A stretch of DNA of 40,277 nt from Hydrococcus rivularis NIES-593 (GCF_001904635.1 NZ_MRCB01000010.1:3562-43838), one strand, 5' to 3'. Positions 23,730 to 32,471 are shown, counted from the stretch's first letter. A program made the numbers and translations. The notes: a model not told the origin generated them from the sequence alone.

Positions 23730-25511
23730 ATGACCAAAGCGAATCTCATCCAACAGCAAAGCTCATCTTTAACTCTTCCTATTATTTCTTATGAGGTAGC
23801 CATGCCTCAACCTACCTCTCATCTCTTTGAGGTAACTTTACAAGTTGAAAATTGGCAATCTCCCACGCTCGATCTCAAAATGCCTGTTTGGACGCCCGGA
23901 TCGTATTTAGTACGGGAATATGCGAGAAATATACAAGATTTTGTTGCCCACAGTAGCGACAAAAATCAGTCATTAATTAGTCGTAAAATTAGTAAAAATC
24001 ACTGGCAAGTAAAAACCTCAACTTGCTCGAAAATAACTGTCTACTACCGGGTCTTTGCCAACGAACTTTCAGTCCGCACCAATCATTTAGATGCAACCCA
24101 CGGCTATTTCAATGGTGCGGCATTATTCTTCTTTATTCCAGGCTTAGAAAAGCAGCCTATCGAAGTGACAATTTTACCGCCAAACCCCGATTGGAAAATA
24201 ACGACTTCCTTACCTTCAGTCGCCGGAAAAAATAATACCTTTAAGGCACAAGATTTCGATACTTTAGTCGATAGTCCCTTTGAAATTGGCATCCATCGCC
24301 TCTACAATTTTGAAGTTTTGGGCAAACCGCATCAATTAGCCATCTGGGGAGAAGGCAATGCCAATCCAGAGAAAATTATAGAAGATACGAAAAAAATTAT
24401 TGAGGTAGAAGCCAACCTCTATGGAGAATTGCCTTATGAAAAGTACGTCTTTTTACTTCATTTATCAAATAATGGTTTTGGCGGATTAGAACATCAAAAT
24501 TCTTGTTCGTTAAATTATCCTCGCTTTGGGTTTCGTGCCAAGGATAAATATAATCGCTTTATCCAATTAGTCGCTCACGAATTCTTCCATCTGTGGAACG
24601 TAAAGCGAATTCGCCCAAAAGCTTTAGAAACCATTGATTACGAACGAGAAAATTACACGACATCCTTATGGTTTTCGGAAGGAACGACCAGTTATTACGA
24701 CCTACTAATTCCATTACGGGCGGGTATTTATGATGATAAGACCTTTTTGGAGAATTTAGACAAAGAAATTACTCGCTTTTTAACTATTCCAGGACGAAAA
24801 GTACAACCTTTAAGCGAATCGAGTTTTGACGCTTGGATTAAATTATATCGCCGAGATGCTAATAGCGATAATTCCCAAATTTCCTATTATTTAAAAGGGG
24901 AATTAGTTTCATTATTGCTAGATTTATTAATTCGAGAACGCCATAATAATGCGCGATCGCTTGATGATGTTATGCGTCAAATGTGGCAGCAGTTTGGGAA
25001 AGAGGAAATTGGTTTTACTCCCGAACAATTGCACGAAGCGATCGAATCGGTGGCTGGAATAGACTTAAGCGACTTCTTTGAGCGTTATATTGATGGAACT
25101 GATGAATTACCCTTCGATAAATATCTCGAACCCTTCGGCTTGCAACTCAAAAGCATTCTAGAAGAAGATCCCTATCCGTATCTAGGCATGAAAGTACAGG
25201 CAGAAAACAACAAACAAGTCATTAAATTTGTCGAAGCCGGTTCTCCAGCAGGAGTAGCTGGAATCGATGCAGATGATGAATTGCTAGCGATAAATGGGAT
25301 GCGAGTCACTGCCGAACTATTGAACGAACGACTCAAAGATTATCAAGCTGGTGATATCATTCAAGTTACAGTCTTCCACCAGGACGAACTGAGAACGCTT
25401 ACAGTCCAACTAGCAACCCCCCAACCCAGTCGTTATGAAATTGTACGGATTGAGAATCCTTCAAATATTCAAAAACAGAATTTCGTTGGTTGGCTGGAAA
25501 GAGTTAACTAG
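23730..25511 (+). CDS. M61-family metallopeptidase with C-terminal PDZ domain
   Basis: A 593-residue peptidase of the glycyl-aminopeptidase (M61) family. It has an N-terminal beta-rich domain (TPGSYLVREYARNI), then GFGGLEHQNS, and the zinc motif HEFFH at residues 283-287 with the third ligand Glu317 in WFSEGTTSYYD. A C-terminal PDZ domain (about residues 490-575) contains YLGMKV and the GSPAGVAGIDADDELLAING block. No signal peptide is evident from the ATG at 23730, so it is probably cytosolic. The open frame extends 28 codons upstream into the Crp gene, but the ATG at 23730, two bases after the Crp stop, is the sensible start. The operon context links it to the Crp/Fnr regulator and ilvE. Confidence 0.93.
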   Translation: MTKANLIQQQSSSLTLPIISYEVAMPQPTSHLFEVTLQVENWQSPTLDLKMPVWTPGSYLVREYARNIQDFVAHSSDKNQSLISRKISKNHWQVKTSTCSKITVYYRVFANELSVRTNHLDATHGYFNGAALFFFIPGLEKQPIEVTILPPNPDWKITTSLPSVAGKNNTFKAQDFDTLVDSPFEIGIHRLYNFEVLGKPHQLAIWGEGNANPEKIIEDTKKIIEVEANLYGELPYEKYVFLLHLSNNGFGGLEHQNSCSLNYPRFGFRAKDKYNRFIQLVAHEFFHLWNVKRIRPKALETIDYERENYTTSLWFSEGTTSYYDLLIPLRAGIYDDKTFLENLDKEITRFLTIPGRKVQPLSESSFDAWIKLYRRDANSDNSQISYYLKGELVSLLLDLLIRERHNNARSLDDVMRQMWQQFGKEEIGFTPEQLHEAIESVAGIDLSDFFERYIDGTDELPFDKYLEPFGLQLKSILEEDPYPYLGMKVQAENNKQVIKFVEAGSPAGVAGIDADDELLAINGMRVTAELLNERLKDYQAGDIIQVTVFHQDELRTLTVQLATPQPSRYEIVRIENPSNIQKQNFVGWLERVN

Positions 25512-25542
25512 GAATCCAAGATCCTTTCATCCAAAATCCAAA

Positions 25543-26466
25543 ATGCAAACGATGCATAATTTCCTTCCCATTGCTTATTTTGAAAACCAATTTATTGAAT
25601 TTGAAAACGCAAAAATTTCTGTTGCTACCCATGCCTTACATTATGGAACGGCAGCATTTGGCGGATTGCGTGGCATTCCCGATTCTCAAAATCCTAACCA
25701 AATTTTACTATTCAGATTAGATCGCCATTGCAAACGACTAAGCCAAAGTGCTAAATTTCTAAATTACGAAATACCAGCCGATAAAATTCAGCAAATTATA
25801 GTTGATTTTGTCAAGAAAAACAGACCTACAGTATCTTTTTATATACGTCCTTTAGTCTATAGTTCTGGATTAGGAATTGCGCCCAGACTTCATAATATTG
25901 AAAAAGATTTTTTGGTCTATGGTTTAGAAATGGGAGATTATTTATCTCCCGGCGGAATTAGCTGTCGCATTAGTTCTTGGTATCGTCAAGAAGATCGCAG
26001 TTTCCCTCTCAGAGGAAAAATTACGGCTGCTTACATTACTTCAGCTTTAGCCAAAACGGAAGCGGTAGAATCAGGCTTTGACGAAGCAATTTTAATGAAC
26101 TCTCAGGGGAAAGTTTGCGAAGCAACGGGCATGAATATATTTATTGTCAGAAACGGACAATTAATTACCCCTGGATACGACCAAGATATTCTCGAAGGAA
26201 TTACCCGAGATAGTATTTTAACGATTGCGAGAGATATGGGAATTCCAGTCGTAGAAAGACCCGTTGATAAATCTGAATTATTTATTGCTGACGAAGTATT
26301 TTTAAGCGGAACTGCGGCTAAAATCACTCCTGTTAAAAGGATCGAGAGATTTGAATTATCACCAGAGAGACCAATTACAGATCGGTTAAAAGAAAAATTA
26401 ACGGCAATCGTAGAAAATAAAGATCCCGACTATAAAGAGTGGGTCTACATTATTCCCTTGGATTGA
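25543..26466 (+). CDS. ilvE: Branched-chain amino acid aminotransferase
   Basis: A 307-residue class IV PLP aminotransferase, the last step in valine, leucine and isoleucine synthesis. N-terminal HNFLPIAYFENQFIEF and ATHALHYGTAAFGGLRG are typical. The catalytic lysine is in RGKITAAYITSALAKTEAVE, the cofactor region in SQGKVCEATGMNIFIV, and the end motif is VFLSGTAAKITPVKRIE. I place the start at the ATG at 25543 (MQTMHNFLP). A second ATG at 25552 is equally plausible, and the frame stays open into the M61 gene. It starts 31 bases after the M61 stop. The protein is more divergent than the standard E. coli type but close to the cyanobacterial one. Confidence 0.92.
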   Translation: MQTMHNFLPIAYFENQFIEFENAKISVATHALHYGTAAFGGLRGIPDSQNPNQILLFRLDRHCKRLSQSAKFLNYEIPADKIQQIIVDFVKKNRPTVSFYIRPLVYSSGLGIAPRLHNIEKDFLVYGLEMGDYLSPGGISCRISSWYRQEDRSFPLRGKITAAYITSALAKTEAVESGFDEAILMNSQGKVCEATGMNIFIVRNGQLITPGYDQDILEGITRDSILTIARDMGIPVVERPVDKSELFIADEVFLSGTAAKITPVKRIERFELSPERPITDRLKEKLTAIVENKDPDYKEWVYIIPLD

Positions 26467-26485
26467 AATTAAATTTCAGAGTGTC

Positions 26486-26794
26486 ATGAGTAGTAAAATT
26501 TTCACACCGCCAGAAGAAAAAATTACTTTGTCAGGTATTAGTTGGCAAACCTATGAAACTTTACTGAAAGAACTCAGCCATCGCCGCCTACGCCTGACCT
26601 ACAATCGTGGCACTCTAGAAATTATGGCACCGTCCCCCGAACACGAACTGTATAAAAAAGTATTAGGTCGCTTCGTTGAAACTATAGCCGAAGAGTTGGA
26701 AATAAACATTTATCCCCTTGGTTCAACTACTTTCCAACGCCCACAATTAAGTGGTGCCGAACCTGATGAATGTTTTTATCTTCAAAACCCCTAA
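26486..26794 (+). pseudogene. Uma2-family (DUF820) endonuclease-like protein, C-terminally truncated
   Basis: This frame encodes 102 residues of a Uma2 protein, a cyanobacteria-rich family with a PD-(D/E)XK-like fold and about 190 residues. Present are the start (MSSKIFTPPEEKITLSG), RRLRLTYNRGTLEIMAPSPE, HE and the block AEPDECFYLQN. Homology stops just after that, in the middle of the catalytic core, and the frame ends with NP and a stop. The normal DLVVEV segment with the second acidic residue is missing, so the product should be inactive. The break point coincides with the start of a truncated glycosyltransferase on the other strand. Confidence 0.82.
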
Positions 26795-27089
26795 CTTTTG
26801 CCAGCGACGACCCGATGTAATAACTTTAGCTGGCGCAATCGTAATTTTACCTTTTTTCTTTAGGGGTAATATGAATTCAAAATCTTCCATGATAGGAAGA
26901 ATAGGAAAGCCTCCGATTTCCCGAAAAATAGAGGCTTTGAGAAAGATAGCTCGATCGCCATAGGGAAGAGAACAAAAGCGCGATCGCAAATTCACCATCC
27001 TCTCAACTAATCGTAAAGAGTCTAGATAAAGATTCTTGAACGTTTGCGGCTTCGTTTAAAACAGGAATAATGATGCTAATTTTAGTCAT
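26790..27089 (-). pseudogene. Family 2 glycosyltransferase (TIGR04283-like), internally deleted remnant
   Basis: On the minus strand an ATG at 27089 begins MTKISIIIPVLNEAANVQES, the classic N-terminus of a GT2 enzyme, but hits a stop after 28 codons at 27003. A second frame then continues with RSRFCSLPYGDRAIFLKA, IFREIGGFPILPIMEDFEF and VITSGRRWQKLGVLK. That is the C-terminal part of the same family (LPYGD, GGFPxxPIMED, SGRRW). About 130 residues of the middle, including the DxD region, are gone. The remnant ends at about 26790, where truncated Uma2 sequence begins. Confidence 0.85.
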
Positions 27090-27174
27090 CTGACAGTTAT
27101 AAAAAAATTGTAATTACTTTAGCGGTGCCCAACCAAAAAGGGAATCCTTACATCTAGCAGCCATCCAATAGGGA

Positions 27175-27225
27175 GCCAGGAACTTAAGTTCCTGGCTAAT
27201 CGTGTAAGTCCACTTAAGTGGACTT
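27175..27225. repeat. Paired perfect palindromes centred on CTTAAG
   Basis: A 22-bp perfect palindrome, whose left half is GCCAGGAACTT, lies at 27175-27196. A second, 20-bp perfect palindrome (AAGTCCACTTAAGTGGACTT) lies at 27206-27225. Both are centred on CTTAAG and are separated by 9 bases. They look like one dispersed intergenic repeat unit in non-coding, decayed sequence. Confidence 0.85.
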
Positions 27226-27660
27226 TGTAAACGAGCTGGAGAACAGCAATCGCAGGCTAGCTGGGAAAGGGAACTTCTTGAACAAGAGAGGGAATCACGA
27301 TTAGTTCTCCTTTAGTAAACTAAATTGGTTTTACGAGCGTCAAGCCGCACAGCGGCAATTCGTCGCTGCTCGCCCCCCGGTTGCGCGGCGGTTCGTAATT
27401 ATTACCCCATGACTAAAGTCAGAGGCTTGAAATAAGGATTGAATTGTATGAGTTTTTCTTCTTGAAAGAAGAGCGGAGCCGGAGACGCTCCGCCTCCGGG
27501 CTTGTGTCCAAAAATTACGAACCGACGCGCACGCTGCACGAGCAACCCCCCTTATCAAGGGGGGACAGCAATGATTGTTCTCGACTTGTCCCCCCTTCCT
27601 TGGGGGGATAGCGAAGTGCTCCGAGCATCGATACGAATTACGAATGACGAATTATTTTGG
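27226..27660. other. Repeat-rich non-coding region
   Basis: There is no credible gene. The region is a patchwork of palindromic segments. It includes an 8-bp stem CCCCCCTT-ATC-AAGGGGGG (27546-27564), a second hairpin CCCCCC-TTCCTT-GGGGGG (27590-27607), and a GC-rich hairpin around GGAGCCGGAGACGCTCCGCC (27475-27494). It lies between the glycosyltransferase and pirin remnants and is probably debris of several dispersed repeats. Confidence 0.6.
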
Positions 27661-27925
27661 TCACGCTAGGTCAAACAGCAAAATTTCCCCACCTACATCG
27701 GTGCTAATTTCAAGATCTCCCTCACCGTTGATTTGCACCCCGTCGCCTGCCCGAAGCGTTCGCCGTTTAAGGTGGCTATACCTTGGGCTATTTGCAGCCA
27801 TCCGTAGCGACCTGGTTGAATCTGATACGCGATCGCGCTGCCCGGTTCTAGTATAGAAGCATAGAGACAGATATCTTGATGAATGGTCGCGCTGCCTTCT
27901 CGTCCGTCGGGAGATACGACATATT
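27661..27925 (-). pseudogene. Pirin-family (YhaK-like bicupin) C-terminal fragment with frameshift
   Basis: Two overlapping minus-strand frames together give the C-terminal cupin of a pirin-like protein. The first contains VVSPDGREGSATIHQDICLY, ASILEPGSAIAYQI, QPGRYGWLQIAQGIATLNGE. The second continues with AGDGVQINGEGDLEISTDVG and ends GEILLFDLA and a stop at 27661. The frames join if one base is missing near 27756-27760. About 140 N-terminal residues, including the metal-binding cupin, are absent, because sequence before about 27925 is unrelated. It is a non-functional remnant. Confidence 0.85.
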
Positions 27926-28040
27926 TTCTGTAATATTTTCCTTGAATCGAGTTTTTTATTAAACACAATTCTAAAGAGAAGTTTTTGATGAATTCGGAAA
28001 ATCTTTTTAAAGATATAGCAAAATTGATATTAATTTTCAA

Positions 28041-28405
28041 AAATTGTGCTTTTAGTTGATAGATAATATTACCAATCCATGCTATCGATCTATATCAATC
28101 GACTTTAGTTTAAGTCTTAAATTCCTAAATCTTACAGAGCAAATTAACGATCTTCCAATACCGATTTTGAATTAAATTAATACCTTTAGGGGATGAGAGT
28201 AAGGTTTGTTTAAAATAAGAAGAGAGTGCGAAGCGATCGATAAATCCATAAATGTCCTTGGTTTCGAGGCGCATAGCGTTTCCCTATTTGACTTTGACAG
28301 AAAACATCTCCTGCCGAACCGAATGATATGCCGTAGAATGAGGTCATTGGCACAATAAGAATTGCGATCGCATCCTTAGAAGTAGAGTAGAAGTAAGATT
28401 ACAGA
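28041..28405. other. Intergenic region upstream of the TPR protein gene
   Basis: About 365 bases without an ORF. The first half is AT-rich. A possible -10 (TAGAAT) lies near 28335, followed by a HIP1 octamer before the start of the TPR gene. I see no repeat or RNA gene in it. Confidence 0.3.
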
Positions 28406-29611
28406 ATGCAGAGATTATTCAGCCAAATCTGGCAAGGGCTTAAGAATTTCTTCAAGCAGTTATTTAGTCTGGGAAGGACGAAAGCTTCCGGACGCTATCG
28501 GAAAGGAAAAAGCAAGGCGGAGGATGCGCCGTCGGGGCTTTCCGATACCGATTACGAATTTTTATTTAGCCAGTTGCTTGAAGGTGTAGCCCACGGCTGG
28601 CACGAAGGACGAATCCTTAAGTTTTTTCAACAACTTGAAGAACGAGGCAAGCAAAAAGATTGGGTGGCATGGTTAGAACGCTTCGGAGCGAGAGTTCTCG
28701 CCTCAAGCGCACCCAATCAGCAGCTAGCTGCCCGCATGATGCGTTTGGGCGAGCTAGCGCGCTCCTTTCCGGCGATCGAGCAAATTGGAGAGACTTCTTA
28801 TTCTATCGGCAGACAACTATATAGTAGAAATGTCGGCAGCGTTATCTGGGAATATGACGGACCCGATCTAGAAATGCCCGCAGCGCCAACAATTTCCGAG
28901 ACAAACGAAGGCAGGGAATTTGAGTCGGTAACGCCAGAAACTGAGGCTTATTCTGCTGATTCAGCAACAACAGAAACCCTGACGATAGAACAATTACTCG
29001 CCAGGTTGCAGCAGGATAGCAAGCTACTAGCGCAGATGGCTCAACAGTTAGGAGTTGAAACAAACGATCCTCAAGTTATTGTCGAGAGGCTGATCGAGCA
29101 GTTCCAAACCGCTCAGCAAGAGCTGGAAGGGTTGCCTGCGCCCGATACGGTAGAAGGCTGGTTCAATCGCGGGCTGCAACAAGCAAATTTGGGCGATCTC
29201 GAAGGCGCGATCGCCTCTTGGGAATATGCCTTGGCGCTCAACCCCAACCTCCCTCAAGCGTGGCACAATCGGGGTAGTGCCTTGGCGCATCTGGGCAGAT
29301 TGGAAGAAGCACTCGCCAGCTATAATAAAGCCCTAGAACTCGATCCCAGCGACCCTCAAGCCTGGAACGATCGCGCCTATGCCTTGTTTAATCTGCGGCG
29401 GTGGGAAGAGGCGATTATGTGTTGGGATAAAGTCGTCGAACTGCAACCGAACTCTTATGAAAGCTGGTACAATCGAGGCGTTGCCCTAGAAAATTGGGGA
29501 CGACTGGAGTCGGCGATCGCCAGCTATAATAAAGCCCTAGAAATTAACCCCGATTTTGAGTTAGCTAAATCCAAGCGAGATCGGCTTCAAAACAATCGTC
29601 CGAATGCTTAA
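28406..29611 (+). CDS. Tetratricopeptide-repeat protein
   Basis: A 401-residue protein. The first 50 residues are basic and amphipathic (LFSQIWQGLKNFFKQLFSLG, then RTKASGRYRKGKSK), with no clear signal peptide. Residues about 50-250 are helical and acidic without a family I recognise. From about residue 252 four TPRs follow, each with the W-x2-x-G/A-x2-L-x8-A-x3-Y/W-x-A-L pattern: GWFNRGLQQANLGDLEGAIA, AWHNRGSALAHLGRLEEALA, AWNDRAYALFNLRRWEEAIM and SWYNRGVALENWGRLESAIA. Such domains act as protein-binding scaffolds. The partner is unknown. The gene stands alone. Confidence 0.88.
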   Translation: MQRLFSQIWQGLKNFFKQLFSLGRTKASGRYRKGKSKAEDAPSGLSDTDYEFLFSQLLEGVAHGWHEGRILKFFQQLEERGKQKDWVAWLERFGARVLASSAPNQQLAARMMRLGELARSFPAIEQIGETSYSIGRQLYSRNVGSVIWEYDGPDLEMPAAPTISETNEGREFESVTPETEAYSADSATTETLTIEQLLARLQQDSKLLAQMAQQLGVETNDPQVIVERLIEQFQTAQQELEGLPAPDTVEGWFNRGLQQANLGDLEGAIASWEYALALNPNLPQAWHNRGSALAHLGRLEEALASYNKALELDPSDPQAWNDRAYALFNLRRWEEAIMCWDKVVELQPNSYESWYNRGVALENWGRLESAIASYNKALEINPDFELAKSKRDRLQNNRPNA

Positions 29612-29752
29612 AAATTCTCCACAAGAGAATGAACTGCAAAAGTTCCCTTCTAGTCGATAATTAAATGAGTATTAGAAAATACAGGTTCTCCTTTGGAGAA
29701 TTAATTATCTAATCAGTGTTAGAAAACTTCGATCTAAGTCCGAATTCTCCCT

Positions 29753-30619
29753 ATGAAAAAACTACTTGAGGGGTTGCAAAGGTTTCAAACTGGCTACTTT
29801 AGCTCCCACAGAGAACTCTTCGAGCAACTTGCCCACGGTCAACACCCCAGAATTTTGTTTATTACCTGCGCGGACTCGCGGATCGACCCCAATCTAATTA
29901 CCCAAGCAGAAGTAGGCGAGTTATTCGTAATTCGCAATGCCGGCAATATTATTCCGCCCTTTGGGGCTGCCAATGGCGGAGAAGGTGCTTCTATAGAATA
30001 TGCGATCGATGCGTTAGGGATCGAGCAAATCGTCGTTTGCGGACACTCCCACTGCGGAGCGATGAAGGGGCTATTGAAATTAAATAGCTTAGAAGAAAAA
30101 ATGCCCCTGGTGTACAATTGGCTCAAACATGCAGAAGCCACGCGCCGAGTTGTCAATGAGAACTACAGTAGTTATATAGAGGGCGAAGAATTATTAGAGC
30201 TTACTATCGCTGAAAACGTTCTCAATCAGTTAAGTAACTTACAAACTTATCCGAGCATTCGATCTAAACAGCACCAGCAAAAACTATCTCTCCATGGCTG
30301 GATCTATCGCATCGAAACTGGGGAAGTATTAGCCTACGATCCCGTATTGCACGACTTTGTTCCTCCTCAGAGTCGTCTAACTTTTCCCGAACCGGAATAC
30401 GTTCTGCATCCGAGTGCGCCACTTGCGCACTATGCCCCTTTTAAAGTGCCGGATAAGGTGCCGGATATCTCACCAATGTCTACACCAGAGACTAGATCGA
30501 GGATTCAAGAATCTTTGCCTGCGAGTAACGGAAACGGGAATAATCCTGTGGGCTATTCCCATTTATCTCCCGAACAGGCAGAACGCATTTACCGAGGTTC
30601 TCAGAGTAAAGTTCGATAA
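29753..30619 (+). CDS. ccaA: Beta-carbonic anhydrase, carboxysomal CcaA type
   Basis: A 288-residue beta-class carbonic anhydrase. Zinc ligands are Cys39 (ITCADSRIDP), His98 and Cys101 (VVCGHSHCGAM), with the Asp41-Arg43 dyad present. The first 200 residues are the catalytic domain. About 80 extra C-terminal residues (from TFPEPEYVLHP to the tail LSPEQAERIYRGSQ) are characteristic of CcaA/IcfA of beta-carboxysomes, where the extension attaches the enzyme to CcmM. It would convert bicarbonate to CO2 next to Rubisco inside the carboxysome. No ccm gene is adjacent, as is common for ccaA. Near-identical direct repeats AGTATTAGAAAA and AGTGTTAGAAAA (29668 and 29715) lie in its upstream region. Confidence 0.92.
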   Translation: MKKLLEGLQRFQTGYFSSHRELFEQLAHGQHPRILFITCADSRIDPNLITQAEVGELFVIRNAGNIIPPFGAANGGEGASIEYAIDALGIEQIVVCGHSHCGAMKGLLKLNSLEEKMPLVYNWLKHAEATRRVVNENYSSYIEGEELLELTIAENVLNQLSNLQTYPSIRSKQHQQKLSLHGWIYRIETGEVLAYDPVLHDFVPPQSRLTFPEPEYVLHPSAPLAHYAPFKVPDKVPDISPMSTPETRSRIQESLPASNGNGNNPVGYSHLSPEQAERIYRGSQSKVR

Positions 30620-30852
30620 TCAATACTCAGATCGAATTCATTGAATTAGCGATTGGTGGCTTCACAAAAATACACTATTCGCTAACGTCTCTTTTGCTTC
30701 TCTAGAGCCGATTGCAGGTGCCTGGACGGCTCGGCAAGCAAGCTACAACCAATAAGGAGCAGAAGATTCCCAGACACACGTGTTAGAGTTATTTTGCACA
30801 ACTCTATAGCGCGATCGAACCCGCGAGCTAATCATTCACGCACAATAATACC

Positions 30853-31758
30853 ATGATTGCTAAATCTAATTCTTCTCAAGAGCCTGGATTATCCTTTTCT
30901 CTCGATGATTTTGCTAAAGCTCTCGACCAACACGACTATCAATTTGCCAAAGGACAAATAGTACGCGGTACAGTCTTTGAACATACTTCCGAGGGAGCTT
31001 ATGTTGATATCGGCGGCAAATCTCCCGGTTTCGTTCCTCTCAGAGAAGCGTCTGTAAAATCCGGAGTCTCCTTGGCTGAGAGTCTGCCGCTACGAGAAGA
31101 AAAGGACTTTTTAATTGTCAGCGGGCAAAATGAAGAAGGTCAGGTAACGCTGTCGCGCCGTCAACTCGAACTTAAAAAAGCTTGGGACAGCGTAAGCGAA
31201 ATCGCTCAAAGCGGAAAATCGGTACAAATGCGAGTGACGGGAGTCAATAAGGGCGGCGTAACTGGGGAAGTAGAAGGATTGCGAGGATTTATTCCGCGAT
31301 CGCATTTAATTGAAAAAGAAGACTTAGAATCGTTAGTCGGCCAATTGCTGACAGCAACTTTCTTAGAAGTCGATCCAGACAACAAAAAACTCGTCCTGTC
31401 TCAACGACAAGCTGCCCGCGCTGCCGCAATTAGAAAGCTGGAGACGGGGGCGCTAATGGAAGGTAAAGTCGTCAAAATACAACCCTATGGAGTATTTGTT
31501 GACCTGGATGGAGTAACGGGATTACTGCATATCAAACAAGTTAGCGGCTCTCCCATTGATTCTTTAACAACCTTATTTAAAATCGGACAAGAGATTAAAG
31601 TAGTCATTTTGGAGATCGACGAGTATAAAAATCGCGTTTCTTTATCGACTAAAGTCTTAGAAAGTTATCCCGGAGAAATTTTAGAAAAGCTTGACGAAGT
31701 TATGGAACGCGCAATCGAACGAGCCGAACAAGCTAGAACTAACCTTTCTAATCAATGA
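30853..31758 (+). CDS. rpsA: S1-domain ribosomal protein, cyanobacterial short form (Rps1b/Nbp1-like)
   Basis: A 301-residue RNA-binding protein with three S1 OB-fold domains at about residues 32-103, 118-184 and 198-270. Domain 1 reads GQIVRGTVFEHTSEGAYVDI and domain 3 GALMEGKVVKIQPYGVFVDL. Domain 2 carries VEGLRGFIPRSHL, as in S1 proteins. Cyanobacteria have two such proteins of about 300-330 residues, compared with the six-domain enterobacterial S1. The acidic N-terminus followed by FSLDDFAKALDQHDY looks like the shorter paralogue (Nbp1/Rps1b in Synechocystis). It binds mRNA in translation initiation. A 7-bp hairpin (TAGAGTT/AACTCTA, 30784-30806) lies in the leader. Confidence 0.9.
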   Translation: MIAKSNSSQEPGLSFSLDDFAKALDQHDYQFAKGQIVRGTVFEHTSEGAYVDIGGKSPGFVPLREASVKSGVSLAESLPLREEKDFLIVSGQNEEGQVTLSRRQLELKKAWDSVSEIAQSGKSVQMRVTGVNKGGVTGEVEGLRGFIPRSHLIEKEDLESLVGQLLTATFLEVDPDNKKLVLSQRQAARAAAIRKLETGALMEGKVVKIQPYGVFVDLDGVTGLLHIKQVSGSPIDSLTTLFKIGQEIKVVILEIDEYKNRVSLSTKVLESYPGEILEKLDEVMERAIERAEQARTNLSNQ

Positions 31759-31863
31759 TTAGTTATCATAAGCGGTAGTGGGTTGTCTTGATAATTTGTG
31801 ACACAGATCGGGCCAAGAAGCTGCGATCGCGTTACTATTTCCATGTAGCCAGTAATACATTAG

Positions 31864-32229
31864 ATGTCCATGGAGCCAGATTCACTACCAACAGAGGTGA
31901 TTCTGACGCATCCGCGTCAGTTCCTCGGCAAAGTTTGTCTGGATTGGATGCCCCAGCCCGGCAACTATCTCGAATTGAAAGGAAAAACTTACGCTGTTCT
32001 AGAACGCCACCACCACTACCAATATAAAATCGGTGGCTACAGTTTGCACAAAATTTCTCTCTACGTTCAATCCGCCAAAAGTCCTGCAGAAAAAAGCCTT
32101 ATCGATGGACGCTGGGTCGTTGGCGATGCAAGTTGTCGCTTTAATGCGAAATCGGAACTCCTGCGCTGTGCCGTTAATCCTGAAGGTCCCTGCAAAGGCT
32201 GTCGTTTTTACGAGCTGTTAAGTAAGTAA
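31864..32229 (+). CDS. DUF6464-family protein with cysteine cluster
   Basis: A 121-residue cyanobacterial protein. The N-terminal part reads PTEVILTHPRQFLGKVCLDW, MPQPGNYLELKGKTYAVLER, then a histidine run and LHKISLYVQSAKSP. The C-terminal part has four cysteines (DASCRF, LLRCAVNPEGPCKGCRFYE) in a spacing that suggests a small metal or iron-sulfur site. This matches what I know as DUF6464. Function unknown. Start: the ATGs at 31864 and 31870 are both possible. The stop codon lies within a 13-bp tandem repeat. Confidence 0.82.
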   Translation: MSMEPDSLPTEVILTHPRQFLGKVCLDWMPQPGNYLELKGKTYAVLERHHHYQYKIGGYSLHKISLYVQSAKSPAEKSLIDGRWVVGDASCRFNAKSELLRCAVNPEGPCKGCRFYELLSK

Positions 32230-32244
32230 ACTAAGTAAGTAAAC
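32219..32244. repeat. 13-bp tandem duplication across a stop codon
   Basis: TAAGTAAGTAAAC occurs twice in direct tandem (32219-32231 and 32232-32244). The first copy contains the last codons and the stop of the DUF6464 gene. This is consistent with recent replication slippage. Confidence 0.8.
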
Positions 32245-32471
32245 ATAATTATTGCTTAGATCGTAGTGCGTTCGCGTTCGCGTAGCGGAGTCGGAGGTTC
32301 TCAGCGGGTGCAAATCGCCTCACGGCTCATCCTACATTGATATCTAACTATACTGATATCAAATTATATAGATTTTTCTATATAGCCATCTGCGACAAAG
32401 ATTTATTCACAAAAGTTTACAAAGTCTAGTAAGATATCCTTATCAACAGGTAAGTATTTATTCTTATTGCC

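Noticed and set aside
27340-27558. 72-codon minus-strand ORF
   Set aside because: It is made of palindromic, Arg/Ser/Ala-rich repeat sequence with no family resemblance.
30700-30850. Possible tRNA or tmRNA-like sequence upstream of the S1 gene
   Set aside because: No T-loop or acceptor stem could be paired. Only one 7-bp hairpin is present.
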